From assembly GCA_003209915.1 (NCBI GenBank), contig QCOF01000004.1, forward strand, positions 1-43,148: DNA of 43,148 bases. The letters are read 5' to 3'. The position numbers and the translations under genes are program-made. Source of the stretch: Pelagibacteraceae bacterium AG-430-E20 (GTDB lineage Bacteria; Pseudomonadota; Alphaproteobacteria; Pelagibacterales; Pelagibacteraceae). Position 1 is the first letter of the stretch; each line of letters opens with the position of its first letter. The notes under the pieces are model-generated. The model was not told the origin of the DNA. It saw nothing but the letters and a program-made list of their open reading frames with translations, and ran no database searches. Shown here piece by piece: positions 1 to 8,557 of the stretch.

Positions 1-308
1 TGCAGGGCCATTTTCCAGAAAACCCTGTCATGCCTGGTGTTTTAATTGTAGAAGCATTTGGACAAGCTGCAGCTGCTTTAACAGCACACGGATTAGATAA
101 ATCTACTTATGAAAACAAATTAGTTTTTTTAATGGGTGTTGATAAAGCTCGTTTCAGAAACCCAGTTATCCCAGATTGTAAATTGGAATTAAATATAGAA
201 GCCATCAGATCACATGGACGTGTTTGGAAATATAAAGGCGAAGCTTTTGTTGATGAAAAAAAAATGGCAGATGCTCAATGGTCTGCTACTATTGTAGATA
301 GAAAATAA
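1..308 (+). CDS. fabZ: 3-hydroxyacyl-ACP dehydratase FabZ, 5'-truncated by window edge
   Basis: The reading frame is open from base 3 and has no start inside the window, so the N-terminal part of the protein lies to the left; the ATG at 30 is internal (it is the Met of the PVMPG motif). The visible part opens with QGHFPENPVMPG, the hot-dog-fold active-site motif of FabZ with its catalytic His, and continues through the conserved FLMGVDKARFR segment. FabZ dehydrates (3R)-hydroxyacyl-ACP in type II fatty acid synthesis and competes with the lipid A acyltransferases for the same hydroxyacyl-ACP. It therefore commonly sits among the lpx genes, as here, 53 bp before lpxD. FabA is less likely because of the GHFPxxPVMPG motif and the lpx context. 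The order fabZ-lpxD-lpxA differs from the more common lpxD-fabZ-lpxA. Confidence 0.95.
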   Translation, partial: QGHFPENPVMPGVLIVEAFGQAAAALTAHGLDKSTYENKLVFLMGVDKARFRNPVIPDCKLELNIEAIRSHGRVWKYKGEAFVDEKKMADAQWSATIVDRK

Positions 309-361
309 TCAGTAATATTTATTGATAAGTATTAAGTCAATGTTTTGATACAAAACCTTGA

Positions 362-1342
362 ATGATTAATCCATTTTTTCATAATAAAGGTCCTTTTAAA
401 CTAGAGAAAGTTTTAAATTTTATCAAGGTTGAAATTGACTCTGAAAATTTACAAAAAGAAATTTATGACGTAAAAGATTTACATACCGCGTCAGATAAGG
501 ATATTTCTTTCTTTCATTCAAAAAAATATGAAATAGCAGCCTCAACTACTAAAGCAGGCTATTGTTTAACCACTAAACAGTTATCCAATATTCTTCCAAA
601 GAATTGTATACCAATCGAAGTTGACAATGTTCTTGTATCTACATCAATGATAACCGAAATGTTTTACCCTGATGCAATTTCAGATGATTTTGACTCTGAA
701 ACAACAAATATTGAAAAAACATCTTTTCATGAAACTGTTAAGCATGGCAAAAATATATTAATTGGTAATAATGTTAAAATAGGATCAAATTGTTCAATAG
801 GTCATAATACAATCGTTGAAAGCAATGTTGTTATTGGAGACAATTGTTCTATTGGTTCTAATGTTATTATTAGAAACACTTTCATAAAAAATAATGTTTC
901 AATTTTAGACAGTTGTGTAATTGGAAAAAAAGGATTTGGATTTTTTCCTAATAAAGCAAATAATATTCGTTATCCGCATATTGGTATCGTTATAATTGAG
1001 GATAATTGCGAAATTGGGTGTGGTTCAACTATTGACAGAGGGTCATTGTCTAACACTATCATTGGTAAAAATACCTTTTTAGACAACCAAGTACATATCG
1101 CTCATAATAATAAAATTGGTGAAAATTGTATTATTGCAGGTCAAGTTGGATTTGCAGGAAGCTCAACACTAGGTAATAATGTAATGATTGGTGGTCAAGC
1201 AGGGGTATCTGGACATTTAAAAATTGGAAACAATGTTCAGATAGGTGGAGGTTCAGGAGTAATTAAAGATATTCCTAATAATTCTAAAGTAATGGGTTAT
1301 CCGGCTAAAGAATTAAAAAGATTTATTAAGGAAAACAAATGA
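362..1342 (+). CDS. lpxD: UDP-3-O-(3-hydroxyacyl)glucosamine N-acyltransferase LpxD
   Basis: LpxD adds the second, N-linked 3-hydroxyacyl chain to UDP-3-O-acylglucosamine, the third step of lipid A synthesis, in the cytoplasm. Of the 326 residues, about 1-110 are the N-terminal uridine-binding domain. From about 125 on, the chain is a left-handed beta-helix of hexapeptide repeats (IGNNVK, IGSNCS, IGDNCS and so on). The DNQVHIAHN segment carries the catalytic His (H248 here) and GKKGFGFFP is the family's conserved loop. The C-terminus ends in a GYPAKELKRF tail typical of LpxD. It is slightly shorter than the usual ~340 residues. The ATG at 362 is the first in-frame start after fabZ. The stop overlaps the lpxA start as ATGA, which implies coupled translation. 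Confidence 0.95.
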   Translation: MINPFFHNKGPFKLEKVLNFIKVEIDSENLQKEIYDVKDLHTASDKDISFFHSKKYEIAASTTKAGYCLTTKQLSNILPKNCIPIEVDNVLVSTSMITEMFYPDAISDDFDSETTNIEKTSFHETVKHGKNILIGNNVKIGSNCSIGHNTIVESNVVIGDNCSIGSNVIIRNTFIKNNVSILDSCVIGKKGFGFFPNKANNIRYPHIGIVIIEDNCEIGCGSTIDRGSLSNTIIGKNTFLDNQVHIAHNNKIGENCIIAGQVGFAGSSTLGNNVMIGGQAGVSGHLKIGNNVQIGGGSGVIKDIPNNSKVMGYPAKELKRFIKENK

Positions 1343-2115
1343 TACACAAAACTGCAATAATTGATCCAAAAGCAAAAATATTTTCAGATGTTGAGATTGG
1401 TCCATATTGTGTAATTGGTCCTGACGTGGAAATTGGTGAGAAAACTATTATTCAATCTCATGTTAATATTACCGTAAATGCTAAAATTGGAAAGGGAAAT
1501 AAAATTTATCCTTTTGTTTCGATTAATCATCCACAGGACCTCAAATACAATGGAGAGCCTTCAAATTTAATAATTGGAGACAATAATAAAATTAGAGAAT
1601 ATGTAACAATAAATCCTGGAACAGCTGGTGGGGGTGGCAAAACAGTTATTGGAAATAACTGTTTATTTATGATTTCATCACACATTGCTCATGATTGCCT
1701 AGTTGGAAATAATGTAATAATTGCAAACAATGTGCCTTTAGGAGGACATGCAATAATTGAGGACAATGTTGTTATTGGTGGCAATTCTGCTGTTCAGCAA
1801 TTCACTAGAATTGGGAAAATGGCAATGATAGGGGGTATGACAGGTGTTTTGCATGATGTAATCCCTTATGGATTGTCTACAGGAAACAGAAATTCATTAA
1901 TAGGGTTGAACTTAATAGGTTTAAGAAGAGCCAAGTTTGAAAACAAGAATATAATAGGGTTAAGTGAAGCTTATAAAGAGATCTTTGCTACAAAAAATAT
2001 TTATGAAAATATAAGTAAATTAACAGTTTCTTTAAAAGAAAATCCATTAGTCACAAATGTAATTAATTTTATAACAAAAGATAAAAAAAGATCTATTTGC
2101 ACACCGTTTTCATAA
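1339..2115 (+). CDS. lpxA: UDP-N-acetylglucosamine O-acyltransferase LpxA
   Basis: LpxA transfers a 3-hydroxyacyl chain from ACP to the 3-OH of UDP-GlcNAc, the first step of lipid A synthesis. The protein has 258 residues, against about 262 for the family. Residues 1-190 form a left-handed beta-helix of hexapeptide repeats, followed by a helical C-terminal domain. The segment ISSHIAHDCLVGNN contains the catalytic His (H118, equivalent to His125 of E. coli), and IGGNSAVQQFTRIG is a hallmark LpxA segment. The gene begins inside the lpxD stop codon (ATGA) and is followed one base after its own stop by lpxI, so it is an internal gene of an lpx operon. Confidence 0.96.
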   Translation: MIHKTAIIDPKAKIFSDVEIGPYCVIGPDVEIGEKTIIQSHVNITVNAKIGKGNKIYPFVSINHPQDLKYNGEPSNLIIGDNNKIREYVTINPGTAGGGGKTVIGNNCLFMISSHIAHDCLVGNNVIIANNVPLGGHAIIEDNVVIGGNSAVQQFTRIGKMAMIGGMTGVLHDVIPYGLSTGNRNSLIGLNLIGLRRAKFENKNIIGLSEAYKEIFATKNIYENISKLTVSLKENPLVTNVINFITKDKKRSICTPFS

Positions 2116-2116
2116 G

Positions 2117-2911
2117 ATGATTGGATTAATATTTGGTGATACTGACTTTCCAAAAGAAATTTTAAAAACCATAAAAAAAAAGAAGATAAACTATTTGATA
2201 ATAGATTTATCAAAATCAAAAAAGTTTAAAAAAGATAAAAAATCTTACGCAGTCTCCTTAGGTCAATTTGGTAAAATCATAAATATTCTTAAAAAAAATA
2301 AATGTAAACGTGTCTTATTTGCTGGAAAAGTAAATAGACCAAATTTTTCTAAATTGAAATTAGATTTAAAAGGAATTTTTTATATCCCTAGAATAGTTAA
2401 AGCAGCAAAGCTTGGAGATGCAGCAATACTAAAAGAAATAATTAAAATATTAGCTCAAAATAAGATCAAAACTGAAAATTCACTTTTATTTAATCCCGAG
2501 TATTCATTGAACAAAGGTAATTATTCGAAATTTAAACCAAACAAAGAAGATCTATTAGATATTAAAAAAGCAGTAATAAAATTAAATAATTTAAGACAGT
2601 ATAATTTTAGTCAAGGTATAGTAGTTAGAAATAACAAAATAGTTTCCATAGAAGGAAAAGATGGAACTAAAAAAATGCTAGAAAAAAGCATAAGCAAAAA
2701 ATTTAGAAATCGTGGAGTTTTAGTAAAGTTTCCAAAAAAGAAACAGGACTTGAGGATAGATCTACCAACCATAGGATTGAAAACAATTAAACAAAGTAAA
2801 AAAGCTGGATTAAAGGGCATTGTTATTAAGAGCAGACAACATGTTTTTTTAGATAAAAGGAAATGTATTGAATATGCTAATAAAAATAAGATGTTTATCA
2901 CAGTAATATGA
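2117..2911 (+). CDS. lpxI: UDP-2,3-diacylglucosamine pyrophosphatase LpxI (DUF1009)
   Basis: LpxI hydrolyses UDP-2,3-diacylglucosamine to lipid X and UMP, the fourth lipid A step. It replaces the unrelated enzyme LpxH in most alphaproteobacteria. The 264-residue protein has the two-lobe layout of the family. The N-terminal half contains SLGQFGKIINILKKN and RVLFAGKVNRP (about residues 50-77), followed by a GDAAILKEII segment. The C-terminal half contains RIDLPTIGLKTI and AGLKGIVIKS, matching the conserved Asp-containing region of this family. Its place between lpxA and lpxB is the usual one. Its presence means the LpxH-like gene at 37967 is unlikely to be needed for lipid A. The stop overlaps the lpxB start (ATGA). 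Confidence 0.93.
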   Translation: MIGLIFGDTDFPKEILKTIKKKKINYLIIDLSKSKKFKKDKKSYAVSLGQFGKIINILKKNKCKRVLFAGKVNRPNFSKLKLDLKGIFYIPRIVKAAKLGDAAILKEIIKILAQNKIKTENSLLFNPEYSLNKGNYSKFKPNKEDLLDIKKAVIKLNNLRQYNFSQGIVVRNNKIVSIEGKDGTKKMLEKSISKKFRNRGVLVKFPKKKQDLRIDLPTIGLKTIKQSKKAGLKGIVIKSRQHVFLDKRKCIEYANKNKMFITVI

Positions 2912-4044
2912 AAAAAATTTTTATAATAACTGGTGAACCCTCTGGAGATAAACTTGCTTCCAAAGTGATATCCAAACTCCAAAAAGATAATCCTAACATC
3001 CAATATTCATGTGTGGGTGGAACACATTTATACTCATTAGGGATAAAATCTATTTTTGAACTTAAAGAAATTACATATATTGGTTTTACAAGTGTTTTGT
3101 TTAATATTTTTAAGATTAAAAGAAAAATAAGTAAAACAGTAGAAGAGGTAATAAAATTTAATCCAGATATTTTATTTACTGTAGATAGTCCTGATTTTAC
3201 ATTAAGGGTTGCTGAAAAAGTAAAAAAATTGAATAACAAAATTAGGACTATTCACTATGTGGCTCCCCAAGTTTGGGTATGGAGAGAGGGAAGAATTAAA
3301 AAATTTAAAAAGTTTTTAGATCATATTTTATTATTATTTGATTTTGAAAAAAAATATTTCGATAAAGAAAATATTCCAAACACTTTTGTGGGCCATCCAT
3401 TATTAGAAGAAGAGGCCAATAAAAAAATAAACATATCCAACATAATACCAAATGATAAAAAAATTATCTCCATATTTTGTGGGAGTAGATTATCTGAAGT
3501 AAATTTGCTTTTACCTATCTTGATTGATTTTATAAATAAAATGAATAAGAAATATGATAATTTTATTTTTGTTTTCCACGCCACATATGAAAATAAGGAT
3601 TTAATTAGTAAAAAGATTAAGCATATTAATTTAGAAAATACTGAGGTTATTTCTGAAGATAATATTAAAAAACAAATACTAAATAATTCTATATTTGCAG
3701 TTTCTAAATCTGGAACAGTTTCTCTCGAAATTTGTAATGCTAAAGTACCTTCAATAATAATCTATAAAATGAATTTTTTAAATTTTTTAATCATAAAAAT
3801 GCTGGTAAAAATTAAATTTGCTAACATCATCAATATTATTAACAACAAAGAAGTAATCCCTGAACTCATACAGAAAGAGTGCAATTCCAAAGAGATATAT
3901 AATTCAGTTGTTTATTTTTTGAATAATCCAGAATTAATGAAAAAACAAATAAATGATTGTGAAGAAACTTTAACCAAAATCAGATCTAAAACCTCTTCTT
4001 CTAATGAAGCTTCATCTGTTTTAACTAAGTTTCTTATTAGCTAA
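2908..4044 (+). CDS. lpxB: Lipid-A-disaccharide synthase LpxB
   Basis: LpxB condenses lipid X with UDP-2,3-diacylglucosamine to form the beta-1',6-linked disaccharide of lipid A. It is a GT19-family, membrane-associated glycosyltransferase. Of 378 residues, the N-terminus carries the family signature ITGEPSGDKLASKV, followed by GGTHLYSLGIKSIF. The central HYVAPQVWVWREGRIKKF and FVGHPLLEE segments are diagnostic, and ISIFCGSRLSEVNLLLP leads the second Rossmann-like domain (canonical LPGSR is FCGSR here). It is the last gene of the lpx run. Its last 24 bases overlap the end of the convergent gltX gene, and there is no room for a terminator between them. Confidence 0.95.
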   Translation: MKKIFIITGEPSGDKLASKVISKLQKDNPNIQYSCVGGTHLYSLGIKSIFELKEITYIGFTSVLFNIFKIKRKISKTVEEVIKFNPDILFTVDSPDFTLRVAEKVKKLNNKIRTIHYVAPQVWVWREGRIKKFKKFLDHILLLFDFEKKYFDKENIPNTFVGHPLLEEEANKKINISNIIPNDKKIISIFCGSRLSEVNLLLPILIDFINKMNKKYDNFIFVFHATYENKDLISKKIKHINLENTEVISEDNIKKQILNNSIFAVSKSGTVSLEICNAKVPSIIIYKMNFLNFLIIKMLVKIKFANIINIINNKEVIPELIQKECNSKEIYNSVVYFLNNPELMKKQINDCEETLTKIRSKTSSSNEASSVLTKFLIS

Positions 4045-5421
4045 TCTTTTTTTTACTTCTTCTTTTCCAAGTGAAATAATTATATCGTATATTCCAGGTC
4101 CAAATTTTGAGCCAGTTAAAGCTACTCTCAGAGGCTGTCCAACCCCTTTAAAATTTGTATCATTTGATTGAATAAGTTCATTTACAATTGGTTCTAATGT
4201 TTCTTTGCTTAATACATCAACTTTATTCAAATTCTCATTAAAAACAGAAATAATTTTTTTTGCTTTAACGTCAATTAGTTTTAAATCCTCTTGATTAAAA
4301 TTAACTTCATCTGTCAGTATATATTGAGCATTGTTAAATATATCCTCTAATGTTTTTGCTTTATTTTTTAAAAAAGTTAAAGATTTTTTGATTTTATCTT
4401 TTTTATCTGACTTAATTTCATTTTTAAATAATTTGCAGTACTCTGCTAATTGAGTAAATAAATCATTTTCATCAATATTCTTAATATAGTGCTCATTCAT
4501 TGAATATATTCTGCTTATATCTAGTTTAGATGGTGACTTTCCTATGCCCTCTAAGTTAAAATATTTAATGCTTTCATCTAGGGTAAATATTTCTTTATCT
4601 TTAAAAGACCATCCTAATCTTAAAAGATAGTTTCTTAATGCATCTGGCATAATACCAATCTTTGAATAGTCGTCTAAAGTTGATGCTTTATCACGTTTCG
4701 AAAGCTTTTTTCCATCGATTGTGTGTATTAAAGGTATATGAGCAAATGAAGGCATTTCCCATTTCATAGCTTGATAAATTTGCATTTGTTTAAAAGTATT
4801 AATTTTATGATCATCACCCCTAATTATATGAGTCATATTCATTTGATGATCATCAACTGATGCTGACAAGTTGTAGGTAGGCGTTCCATCATTTCTTAAG
4901 ATGATAAAATCTTCTATCGTGTTATTATCAATTTCAACATCACCTTGAACCAAATCTTTTAATATTGATTTGCCATCTATTTTACTTTTAAATCTTATAA
5001 CTGGTTCAATATTCTGAGATATATCGCTTTCTTTTTTGTCTCTCCACTTTCTATTATAAATATAAGGGATTTTTTTTTGCCTTGCTCTTTTTTTTTGTTC
5101 CTCTATTTCCTCACTTGAACAATAACATTTGTATGCAAAACCATTTTTGAGTAATTGATTTGCTACTCTTATATGATCTTCAATTTTTTTGGATTGTATA
5201 TACTCTTCTCCATCATAATTAATTCCAATCCATTTAAGAGACTGTATTATTTGATTTTTATATTCATCTTTAGATCTTTCTTTATCCGTATCCTCTATTC
5301 TTAAAAAGAATTTACCATTATGGTTTTTAGAATATAACCAATTAAATAAAGCTGTTCTTACACCACCAATATGAAGTGCCCCTGTGGGTGAGGGAGCAAA
5401 ACGAGTTGCTACTTTTGACAT
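4021..5421 (-). CDS. gltX: Glutamyl-tRNA synthetase GltX
   Basis: This class I aminoacyl-tRNA synthetase charges tRNA with glutamate. Near the N-terminus, FAPSPTGALHIGG contains the HIGH-type motif, and GKKLSKRDKAS is the KMSKS-type loop. The C-terminal anticodon-binding region ends with VGQPLRVALTGSKFGPG, typical of bacterial GltX. I chose the ATG at 5421 (466 residues) over the TTG one codon upstream. The gene is the last of a long minus-strand run starting at ppiD, 22 bp after the lexA stop. Alphaproteobacteria often keep two gltX copies, one misacylating tRNA-Gln for GatCAB; which one this is cannot be told from the window. Its 3' end overlaps lpxB by 24 bp tail to tail. Confidence 0.95.
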   Translation of the reverse strand: MSKVATRFAPSPTGALHIGGVRTALFNWLYSKNHNGKFFLRIEDTDKERSKDEYKNQIIQSLKWIGINYDGEEYIQSKKIEDHIRVANQLLKNGFAYKCYCSSEEIEEQKKRARQKKIPYIYNRKWRDKKESDISQNIEPVIRFKSKIDGKSILKDLVQGDVEIDNNTIEDFIILRNDGTPTYNLSASVDDHQMNMTHIIRGDDHKINTFKQMQIYQAMKWEMPSFAHIPLIHTIDGKKLSKRDKASTLDDYSKIGIMPDALRNYLLRLGWSFKDKEIFTLDESIKYFNLEGIGKSPSKLDISRIYSMNEHYIKNIDENDLFTQLAEYCKLFKNEIKSDKKDKIKKSLTFLKNKAKTLEDIFNNAQYILTDEVNFNQEDLKLIDVKAKKIISVFNENLNKVDVLSKETLEPIVNELIQSNDTNFKGVGQPLRVALTGSKFGPGIYDIIISLGKEEVKKRLANKKLS

Positions 5422-5443
5422 CAAAGATTTTTAGACTATTTTT

Positions 5444-6121
5444 CTAGAAGTTTCTATATAAAGATACTAAAACACCTTGGACTTTAACTCTGTCAGGACC
5501 AAAAATCTTAGTTTCGTAGTTTCTGTTTGCACTTTCTAAAGCGACTACTTTACCTTTTTTTCGAATTCTTTTAAGCATTGCCTCATGCTCATCAATTAGA
5601 GCGACGACAATTTTTCCATTATCTGCAGTATCTGTTCTTCTTATAATAACAGTATCTCCTTCATGAATACCAGCTTCAATCATAGAGTCACCTTGAACCT
5701 TCAAACCGAAGTAATCCCCATTCTTTTCTAGATTGTTTGGCAAAGGTATTCTTGCAACTTCATTTTGTATTGCCTCAACTGGAGTACCAGCTGCAATTTT
5801 ACCAAGAACTGGTACTTCTACCTCATCAGAATCAACTTGCTCTTCATCTAAACCACCTTTTATAACACTAGGTGAAAAATTATTATAAATATCGTTTGCA
5901 GAGGCTGTTTCAGGAAGTTTTATGACCTCTAAGGCTCTAGCTTTATGAGCCAGTCTCTTTATGAAACCTCGTTCTTCCAAGGCACTTATCAATCTGTGAA
6001 TTCCTGACTTAGATTTTAAATTGAGAGATTGTTTCATCTCTTCATATGAAGGAGATACACCTGAGCTTCTCAACTTCTTGTTGATAAATAAAAGTAAATT
6101 TTTTTGTTTTTTTGTAAGCAT
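5444..6121 (-). CDS. lexA: SOS-response repressor LexA
   Basis: LexA represses DNA-repair genes until RecA-stimulated self-cleavage inactivates it. The 225-residue protein has an N-terminal winged helix (about residues 1-65), where SPSYEEMKQSLNLKSKSGIHRLISALEERG is the recognition region. A linker follows, then the S24 peptidase-like domain. The self-cleavage bond lies in GKIAAGTP (A111-G112). The catalytic Ser is S146 in QGDSMIEAG and the Lys is K184 in EAMLKRI, so all catalytic elements are intact. An alphaproteobacterial SOS box lies 25-39 bp upstream, consistent with autoregulation. The gene sits between trpC and gltX. In other alphaproteobacteria moaC and moeA usually intervene between trpC and lexA; they are absent here. 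Confidence 0.97.
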   Translation of the reverse strand: MLTKKQKNLLLFINKKLRSSGVSPSYEEMKQSLNLKSKSGIHRLISALEERGFIKRLAHKARALEVIKLPETASANDIYNNFSPSVIKGGLDEEQVDSDEVEVPVLGKIAAGTPVEAIQNEVARIPLPNNLEKNGDYFGLKVQGDSMIEAGIHEGDTVIIRRTDTADNGKIVVALIDEHEAMLKRIRKKGKVVALESANRNYETKIFGPDRVKVQGVLVSLYRNF

Positions 6122-6123
6122 AA

Positions 6124-6138
6124 GAACAAATATCGTAC
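6124..6138 (-). promoter_or_regulatory. Possible second, imperfect SOS box of lexA
   Basis: On the plus strand the sequence is GAAC-N7-GTAC (minus strand GTAC-N7-GTTC), which is a direct repeat GTTC-N7-GTTC with changes in one half-site. It lies 7 bases downstream of the perfect box and only 3-17 bases from the lexA start codon. A tandem operator would give tighter autoregulation; chance is possible in AT-rich DNA. Confidence 0.35.
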
Positions 6139-6145
6139 AAATAAT

Positions 6146-6160
6146 GTTCTATAAAAGTTC
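6146..6160 (-). promoter_or_regulatory. LexA operator (SOS box) of lexA
   Basis: The sequence GTTCtataaaaGTTC matches exactly the GTTC-N7-GTTC direct-repeat operator of alphaproteobacterial LexA. It ends 25 bases upstream of the lexA ATG, within the short trpC-lexA gap where a lexA promoter must lie. This supports autorepression and an SOS-inducible lexA(-gltX) transcript separate from read-through of the trp genes. Confidence 0.85.
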
Positions 6161-6209
6161 TTCTGATTAAACAACATTAAAAAAACCAACAAAATAGAGG
6201 TTTAATTGA

Positions 6210-7001
6210 CTATAAAACTGAAAAAATTGAATTTTTTTCTAAATTTTTCAAAAGTGATTCACCAATTAAAAAAGTATTAATAGATGTTTTGTTTTTTAAA
6301 TCTAAAAGTTCCTCTTTAGTTTTAATTCCACTTTCTGAAATTAAAGGGCCATTATGATTAATTAACACATTATGAATATCATAGGTTGTATTAATGTCTG
6401 TTTTAAGGGTTTTTAAATTCCTATTGTTTATTCCAATCAGAGCCTCTTTGAAGTTTAGTGCTTTTTTAGCCTCATCAACAGTGTGAACCTCTACGATTAC
6501 AGACATTTTATATTTTAAAGCCTCTTCATATAAATCGTTGGCTAAATTATCTGACACACCAGCTAAAATAATTAAAATTGCATCCGCTCCATAACTTTTA
6601 GCTAAGGGTATTTGAAATTTATCTACAAAGAAATCTTTACATAAAATTGGTAAGTTTACTTTTTCTCTTATTTTACTGATATGAATTAAGTTTCCTAAAA
6701 AATAATCCTCTTCAGTAAGAACAGACAAACAGGTTACATTATTAGAATTATATATATCAGCAATTTCTACTGGGTTGTAATTTTCAATAATTATACCTGC
6801 TGAAGGGCTAGCTTTTTTAATTTCGGCAATAATTGAAGTTTTATTATTTGATAAATTAGATTGGATTTTTTCTTTAAAATCAATGAAAGAATTATTTTTG
6901 TCGATAATATCAGTTAAGGAATTTAGGGTAGTTGATTTTTTTAAAATATCTATTTTTTCAATTTTTTTTTTTATTATTTCCTCAAGAATATTATTAGGCA
7001 T
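6210..7001 (-). CDS. trpC: Indole-3-glycerol-phosphate synthase TrpC
   Basis: TrpC converts carboxyphenylamino-deoxyribulose-5-phosphate to indole-3-glycerol phosphate in tryptophan synthesis. It is a monofunctional 263-residue (beta/alpha)8 enzyme without a fused TrpF. Visible signatures are SIIAEIKKASPSAG (catalytic Glu and Lys of the first strand and loop), LPILCKDFFVDKFQI (catalytic Lys), LIGINNRNLKTLKTD and LISESGIKTKEEL (phosphate-binding strands 7 and 8). Its start lies 8 bases inside trpD. Codons 10-13 contain an A11 homopolymer on the coding strand. The stop is 88 bp from lexA, the largest gap in this minus-strand run. Confidence 0.96.
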   Translation of the reverse strand: MPNNILEEIIKKKIEKIDILKKSTTLNSLTDIIDKNNSFIDFKEKIQSNLSNNKTSIIAEIKKASPSAGIIIENYNPVEIADIYNSNNVTCLSVLTEEDYFLGNLIHISKIREKVNLPILCKDFFVDKFQIPLAKSYGADAILIILAGVSDNLANDLYEEALKYKMSVIVEVHTVDEAKKALNFKEALIGINNRNLKTLKTDINTTYDIHNVLINHNGPLISESGIKTKEELLDLKNKTSINTFLIGESLLKNLEKNSIFSVL

Positions 7002-7986
7002 TTTGTATTTTTTCTAAATGAAAGTATGGTTTTCCTGACAAAATAAATTCTCTAGCAGAATTATAAGCTTTAGAAAATTCTGAATATTTTTCATTTACAA
7101 TTAAACCTGCAGCGGCATTTAAACAAACTGCTTTTGAATAATCATTGTCTTTTCCTTTAAAAATTTCGATCATTTTACTTGCATTATACTTTGCATCATT
7201 ACCAACTAAATTATCGAATTTCTCAGCATTAATATTTAATAATTGAGGATCAATTGTAATCTCTGATATCTCTCCATTCTTTAATTGTATTACGTTCGTT
7301 TTAGCATAAGGTGATATTTCATCCAAACCGTCATCACTATTTACAATCCATGCAAATTTAATATTTAAATTTTTAATTCCTTCAGCAAAAATTTTGAGTA
7401 ATTTTTTATCAAATACTCCAACTACTTGTCTTTCAACTAAAGCAGGGCTGCTTAATGGGCCGATCATATTAAATATTGTTCTTTTGCCTATTTTTTTTCT
7501 TACTGGTCCAACAAATCTCATTGCACTATGGTAGTTTGGAGCAAACATAAAACCAAAGTTATTATCGTTAATTTCTTTCTCTATGTCACTTGGTTCAAGA
7601 TCTATTTTGATATTAAGAGCCTCAAGAACATCTCCTGAACCACATTTAGAAGAAACTGCTTTATTACCGTGTTTAGCAACCTTAGTTCCCATACTAGCTA
7701 AAAGTAAAGCAGAGGCGGTTGAAATGTTTAGAGTATTCATGCCATCGCCTCCTGTTCCGCAGGTATCAACACAGTCTGTGACTTTTACCCTTTTTGACTT
7801 TTCTCTTAGCACATAAACACCTCCAGCAATTTCGTCTGACACTTCACCTTTATCTGATAATAAGGTTAAAAAGTCATAAATTTGGTCTTCATTTGCCTGA
7901 CCAGTCATAAGTAATTCAAAGGCAGATTTACTTTCCTCAAAAGAAAGATCAGTTTTGTTTCTTAATTTTTCTAAAATTTGTTCCAT
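6994..7986 (-). CDS. trpD: Anthranilate phosphoribosyltransferase TrpD
   Basis: TrpD joins anthranilate to phosphoribosyl pyrophosphate in the second step of tryptophan synthesis. The 330-residue protein shows the N-terminal helical domain, the PRPP/Mg-binding VDTCGTGGDGMNTLNIS motif, the KHGNKAVSSKCGSGDVLEAL region, and the anthranilate-binding segment with the conserved Arg (RFVGPVRKKIGKRTIFNMIGPL). All match the standard enzyme. It follows trpG after 4 bases and overlaps trpC by 8 bases, so it is co-translated within a trpEGDC operon. Confidence 0.96.
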   Translation of the reverse strand: MEQILEKLRNKTDLSFEESKSAFELLMTGQANEDQIYDFLTLLSDKGEVSDEIAGGVYVLREKSKRVKVTDCVDTCGTGGDGMNTLNISTASALLLASMGTKVAKHGNKAVSSKCGSGDVLEALNIKIDLEPSDIEKEINDNNFGFMFAPNYHSAMRFVGPVRKKIGKRTIFNMIGPLSSPALVERQVVGVFDKKLLKIFAEGIKNLNIKFAWIVNSDDGLDEISPYAKTNVIQLKNGEISEITIDPQLLNINAEKFDNLVGNDAKYNASKMIEIFKGKDNDYSKAVCLNAAAGLIVNEKYSEFSKAYNSAREFILSGKPYFHLEKIQNA

Positions 7987-7990
7987 TTGA

Positions 7991-8557
7991 TTAATAATTT
8001 ACAAAATTTTTTAATATTTTCATTCCTAATTTAGTTTTAATACTTTCTGGGTGAAATTGTACACCATGAATATTATATACTTTATGTTGCACACCCATAA
8101 TTAAGCCTTCTTCAGTCTCTGCTGTAATTTTTAAATTTTCAGACAAAGATTTCTTTTCAATTATAAGACTGTGATATCGAGTTGCCTCAAAAGTTTTTGG
8201 GAGATTTTTTAAAATACCAATTTTTTTTGATTTAATTTTACTTATTTTTCCGTGCATAAGTTTTTTAGCTTGAATTATCTTTGATCCAAATACTTGTCCA
8301 ATAATTTGATGACCCAGACATACTCCTAAAAAAGGTATTTCTTTATGTAAAGATTTTAAAATATTTATACAATTTCCTGATTGATTTGGATTACCTGGTC
8401 CTGGAGATATGACAATTCTATTATACTTATTTTTTTTAATATCATTTGCTGTGATTTTGTCATTTCTAACAACATCTACTTTAATGCCTAGTGAAGATAT
8501 GTAATGATACAAATTAAAGGTAAAACTATCATAATTATCGATTAATAATATTTTCAT
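7991..8557 (-). CDS. trpG: Anthranilate synthase glutamine amidotransferase subunit TrpG
   Basis: TrpG is the class I glutamine amidotransferase that supplies ammonia to TrpE. It is a stand-alone 188-residue subunit. The N-terminal ILLIDNYDSFTFNLYHY and the oxyanion-hole SPGPGNP motifs are typical. The catalytic triad is present: C80 in FLGVCLGHQ, and H169 and E171 in GVQFHPES. The start overlaps the trpE stop as TAATG. PabA could share these motifs, but the position between trpE and trpD makes TrpG the first choice; a dual TrpG/PabA role is possible in a reduced genome. Confidence 0.94.
   Translation of the reverse strand: MKILLIDNYDSFTFNLYHYISSLGIKVDVVRNDKITANDIKKNKYNRIVISPGPGNPNQSGNCINILKSLHKEIPFLGVCLGHQIIGQVFGSKIIQAKKLMHGKISKIKSKKIGILKNLPKTFEATRYHSLIIEKKSLSENLKITAETEEGLIMGVQHKVYNIHGVQFHPESIKTKLGMKILKNFVNY

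Noticed and set aside
2611..3239. Minus-strand open frames across lpxI and lpxB
   Set aside because: They are antisense to two intact, recognisable lipid A genes. Their hydrophobic, Phe/Leu-rich translations are the expected mirror of Lys/Glu/Asn-rich coding DNA.
7583..7816. Plus-strand open frame inside trpD
   Set aside because: It lies fully antisense to a well conserved enzyme, shows no recognisable motif and no start signals.
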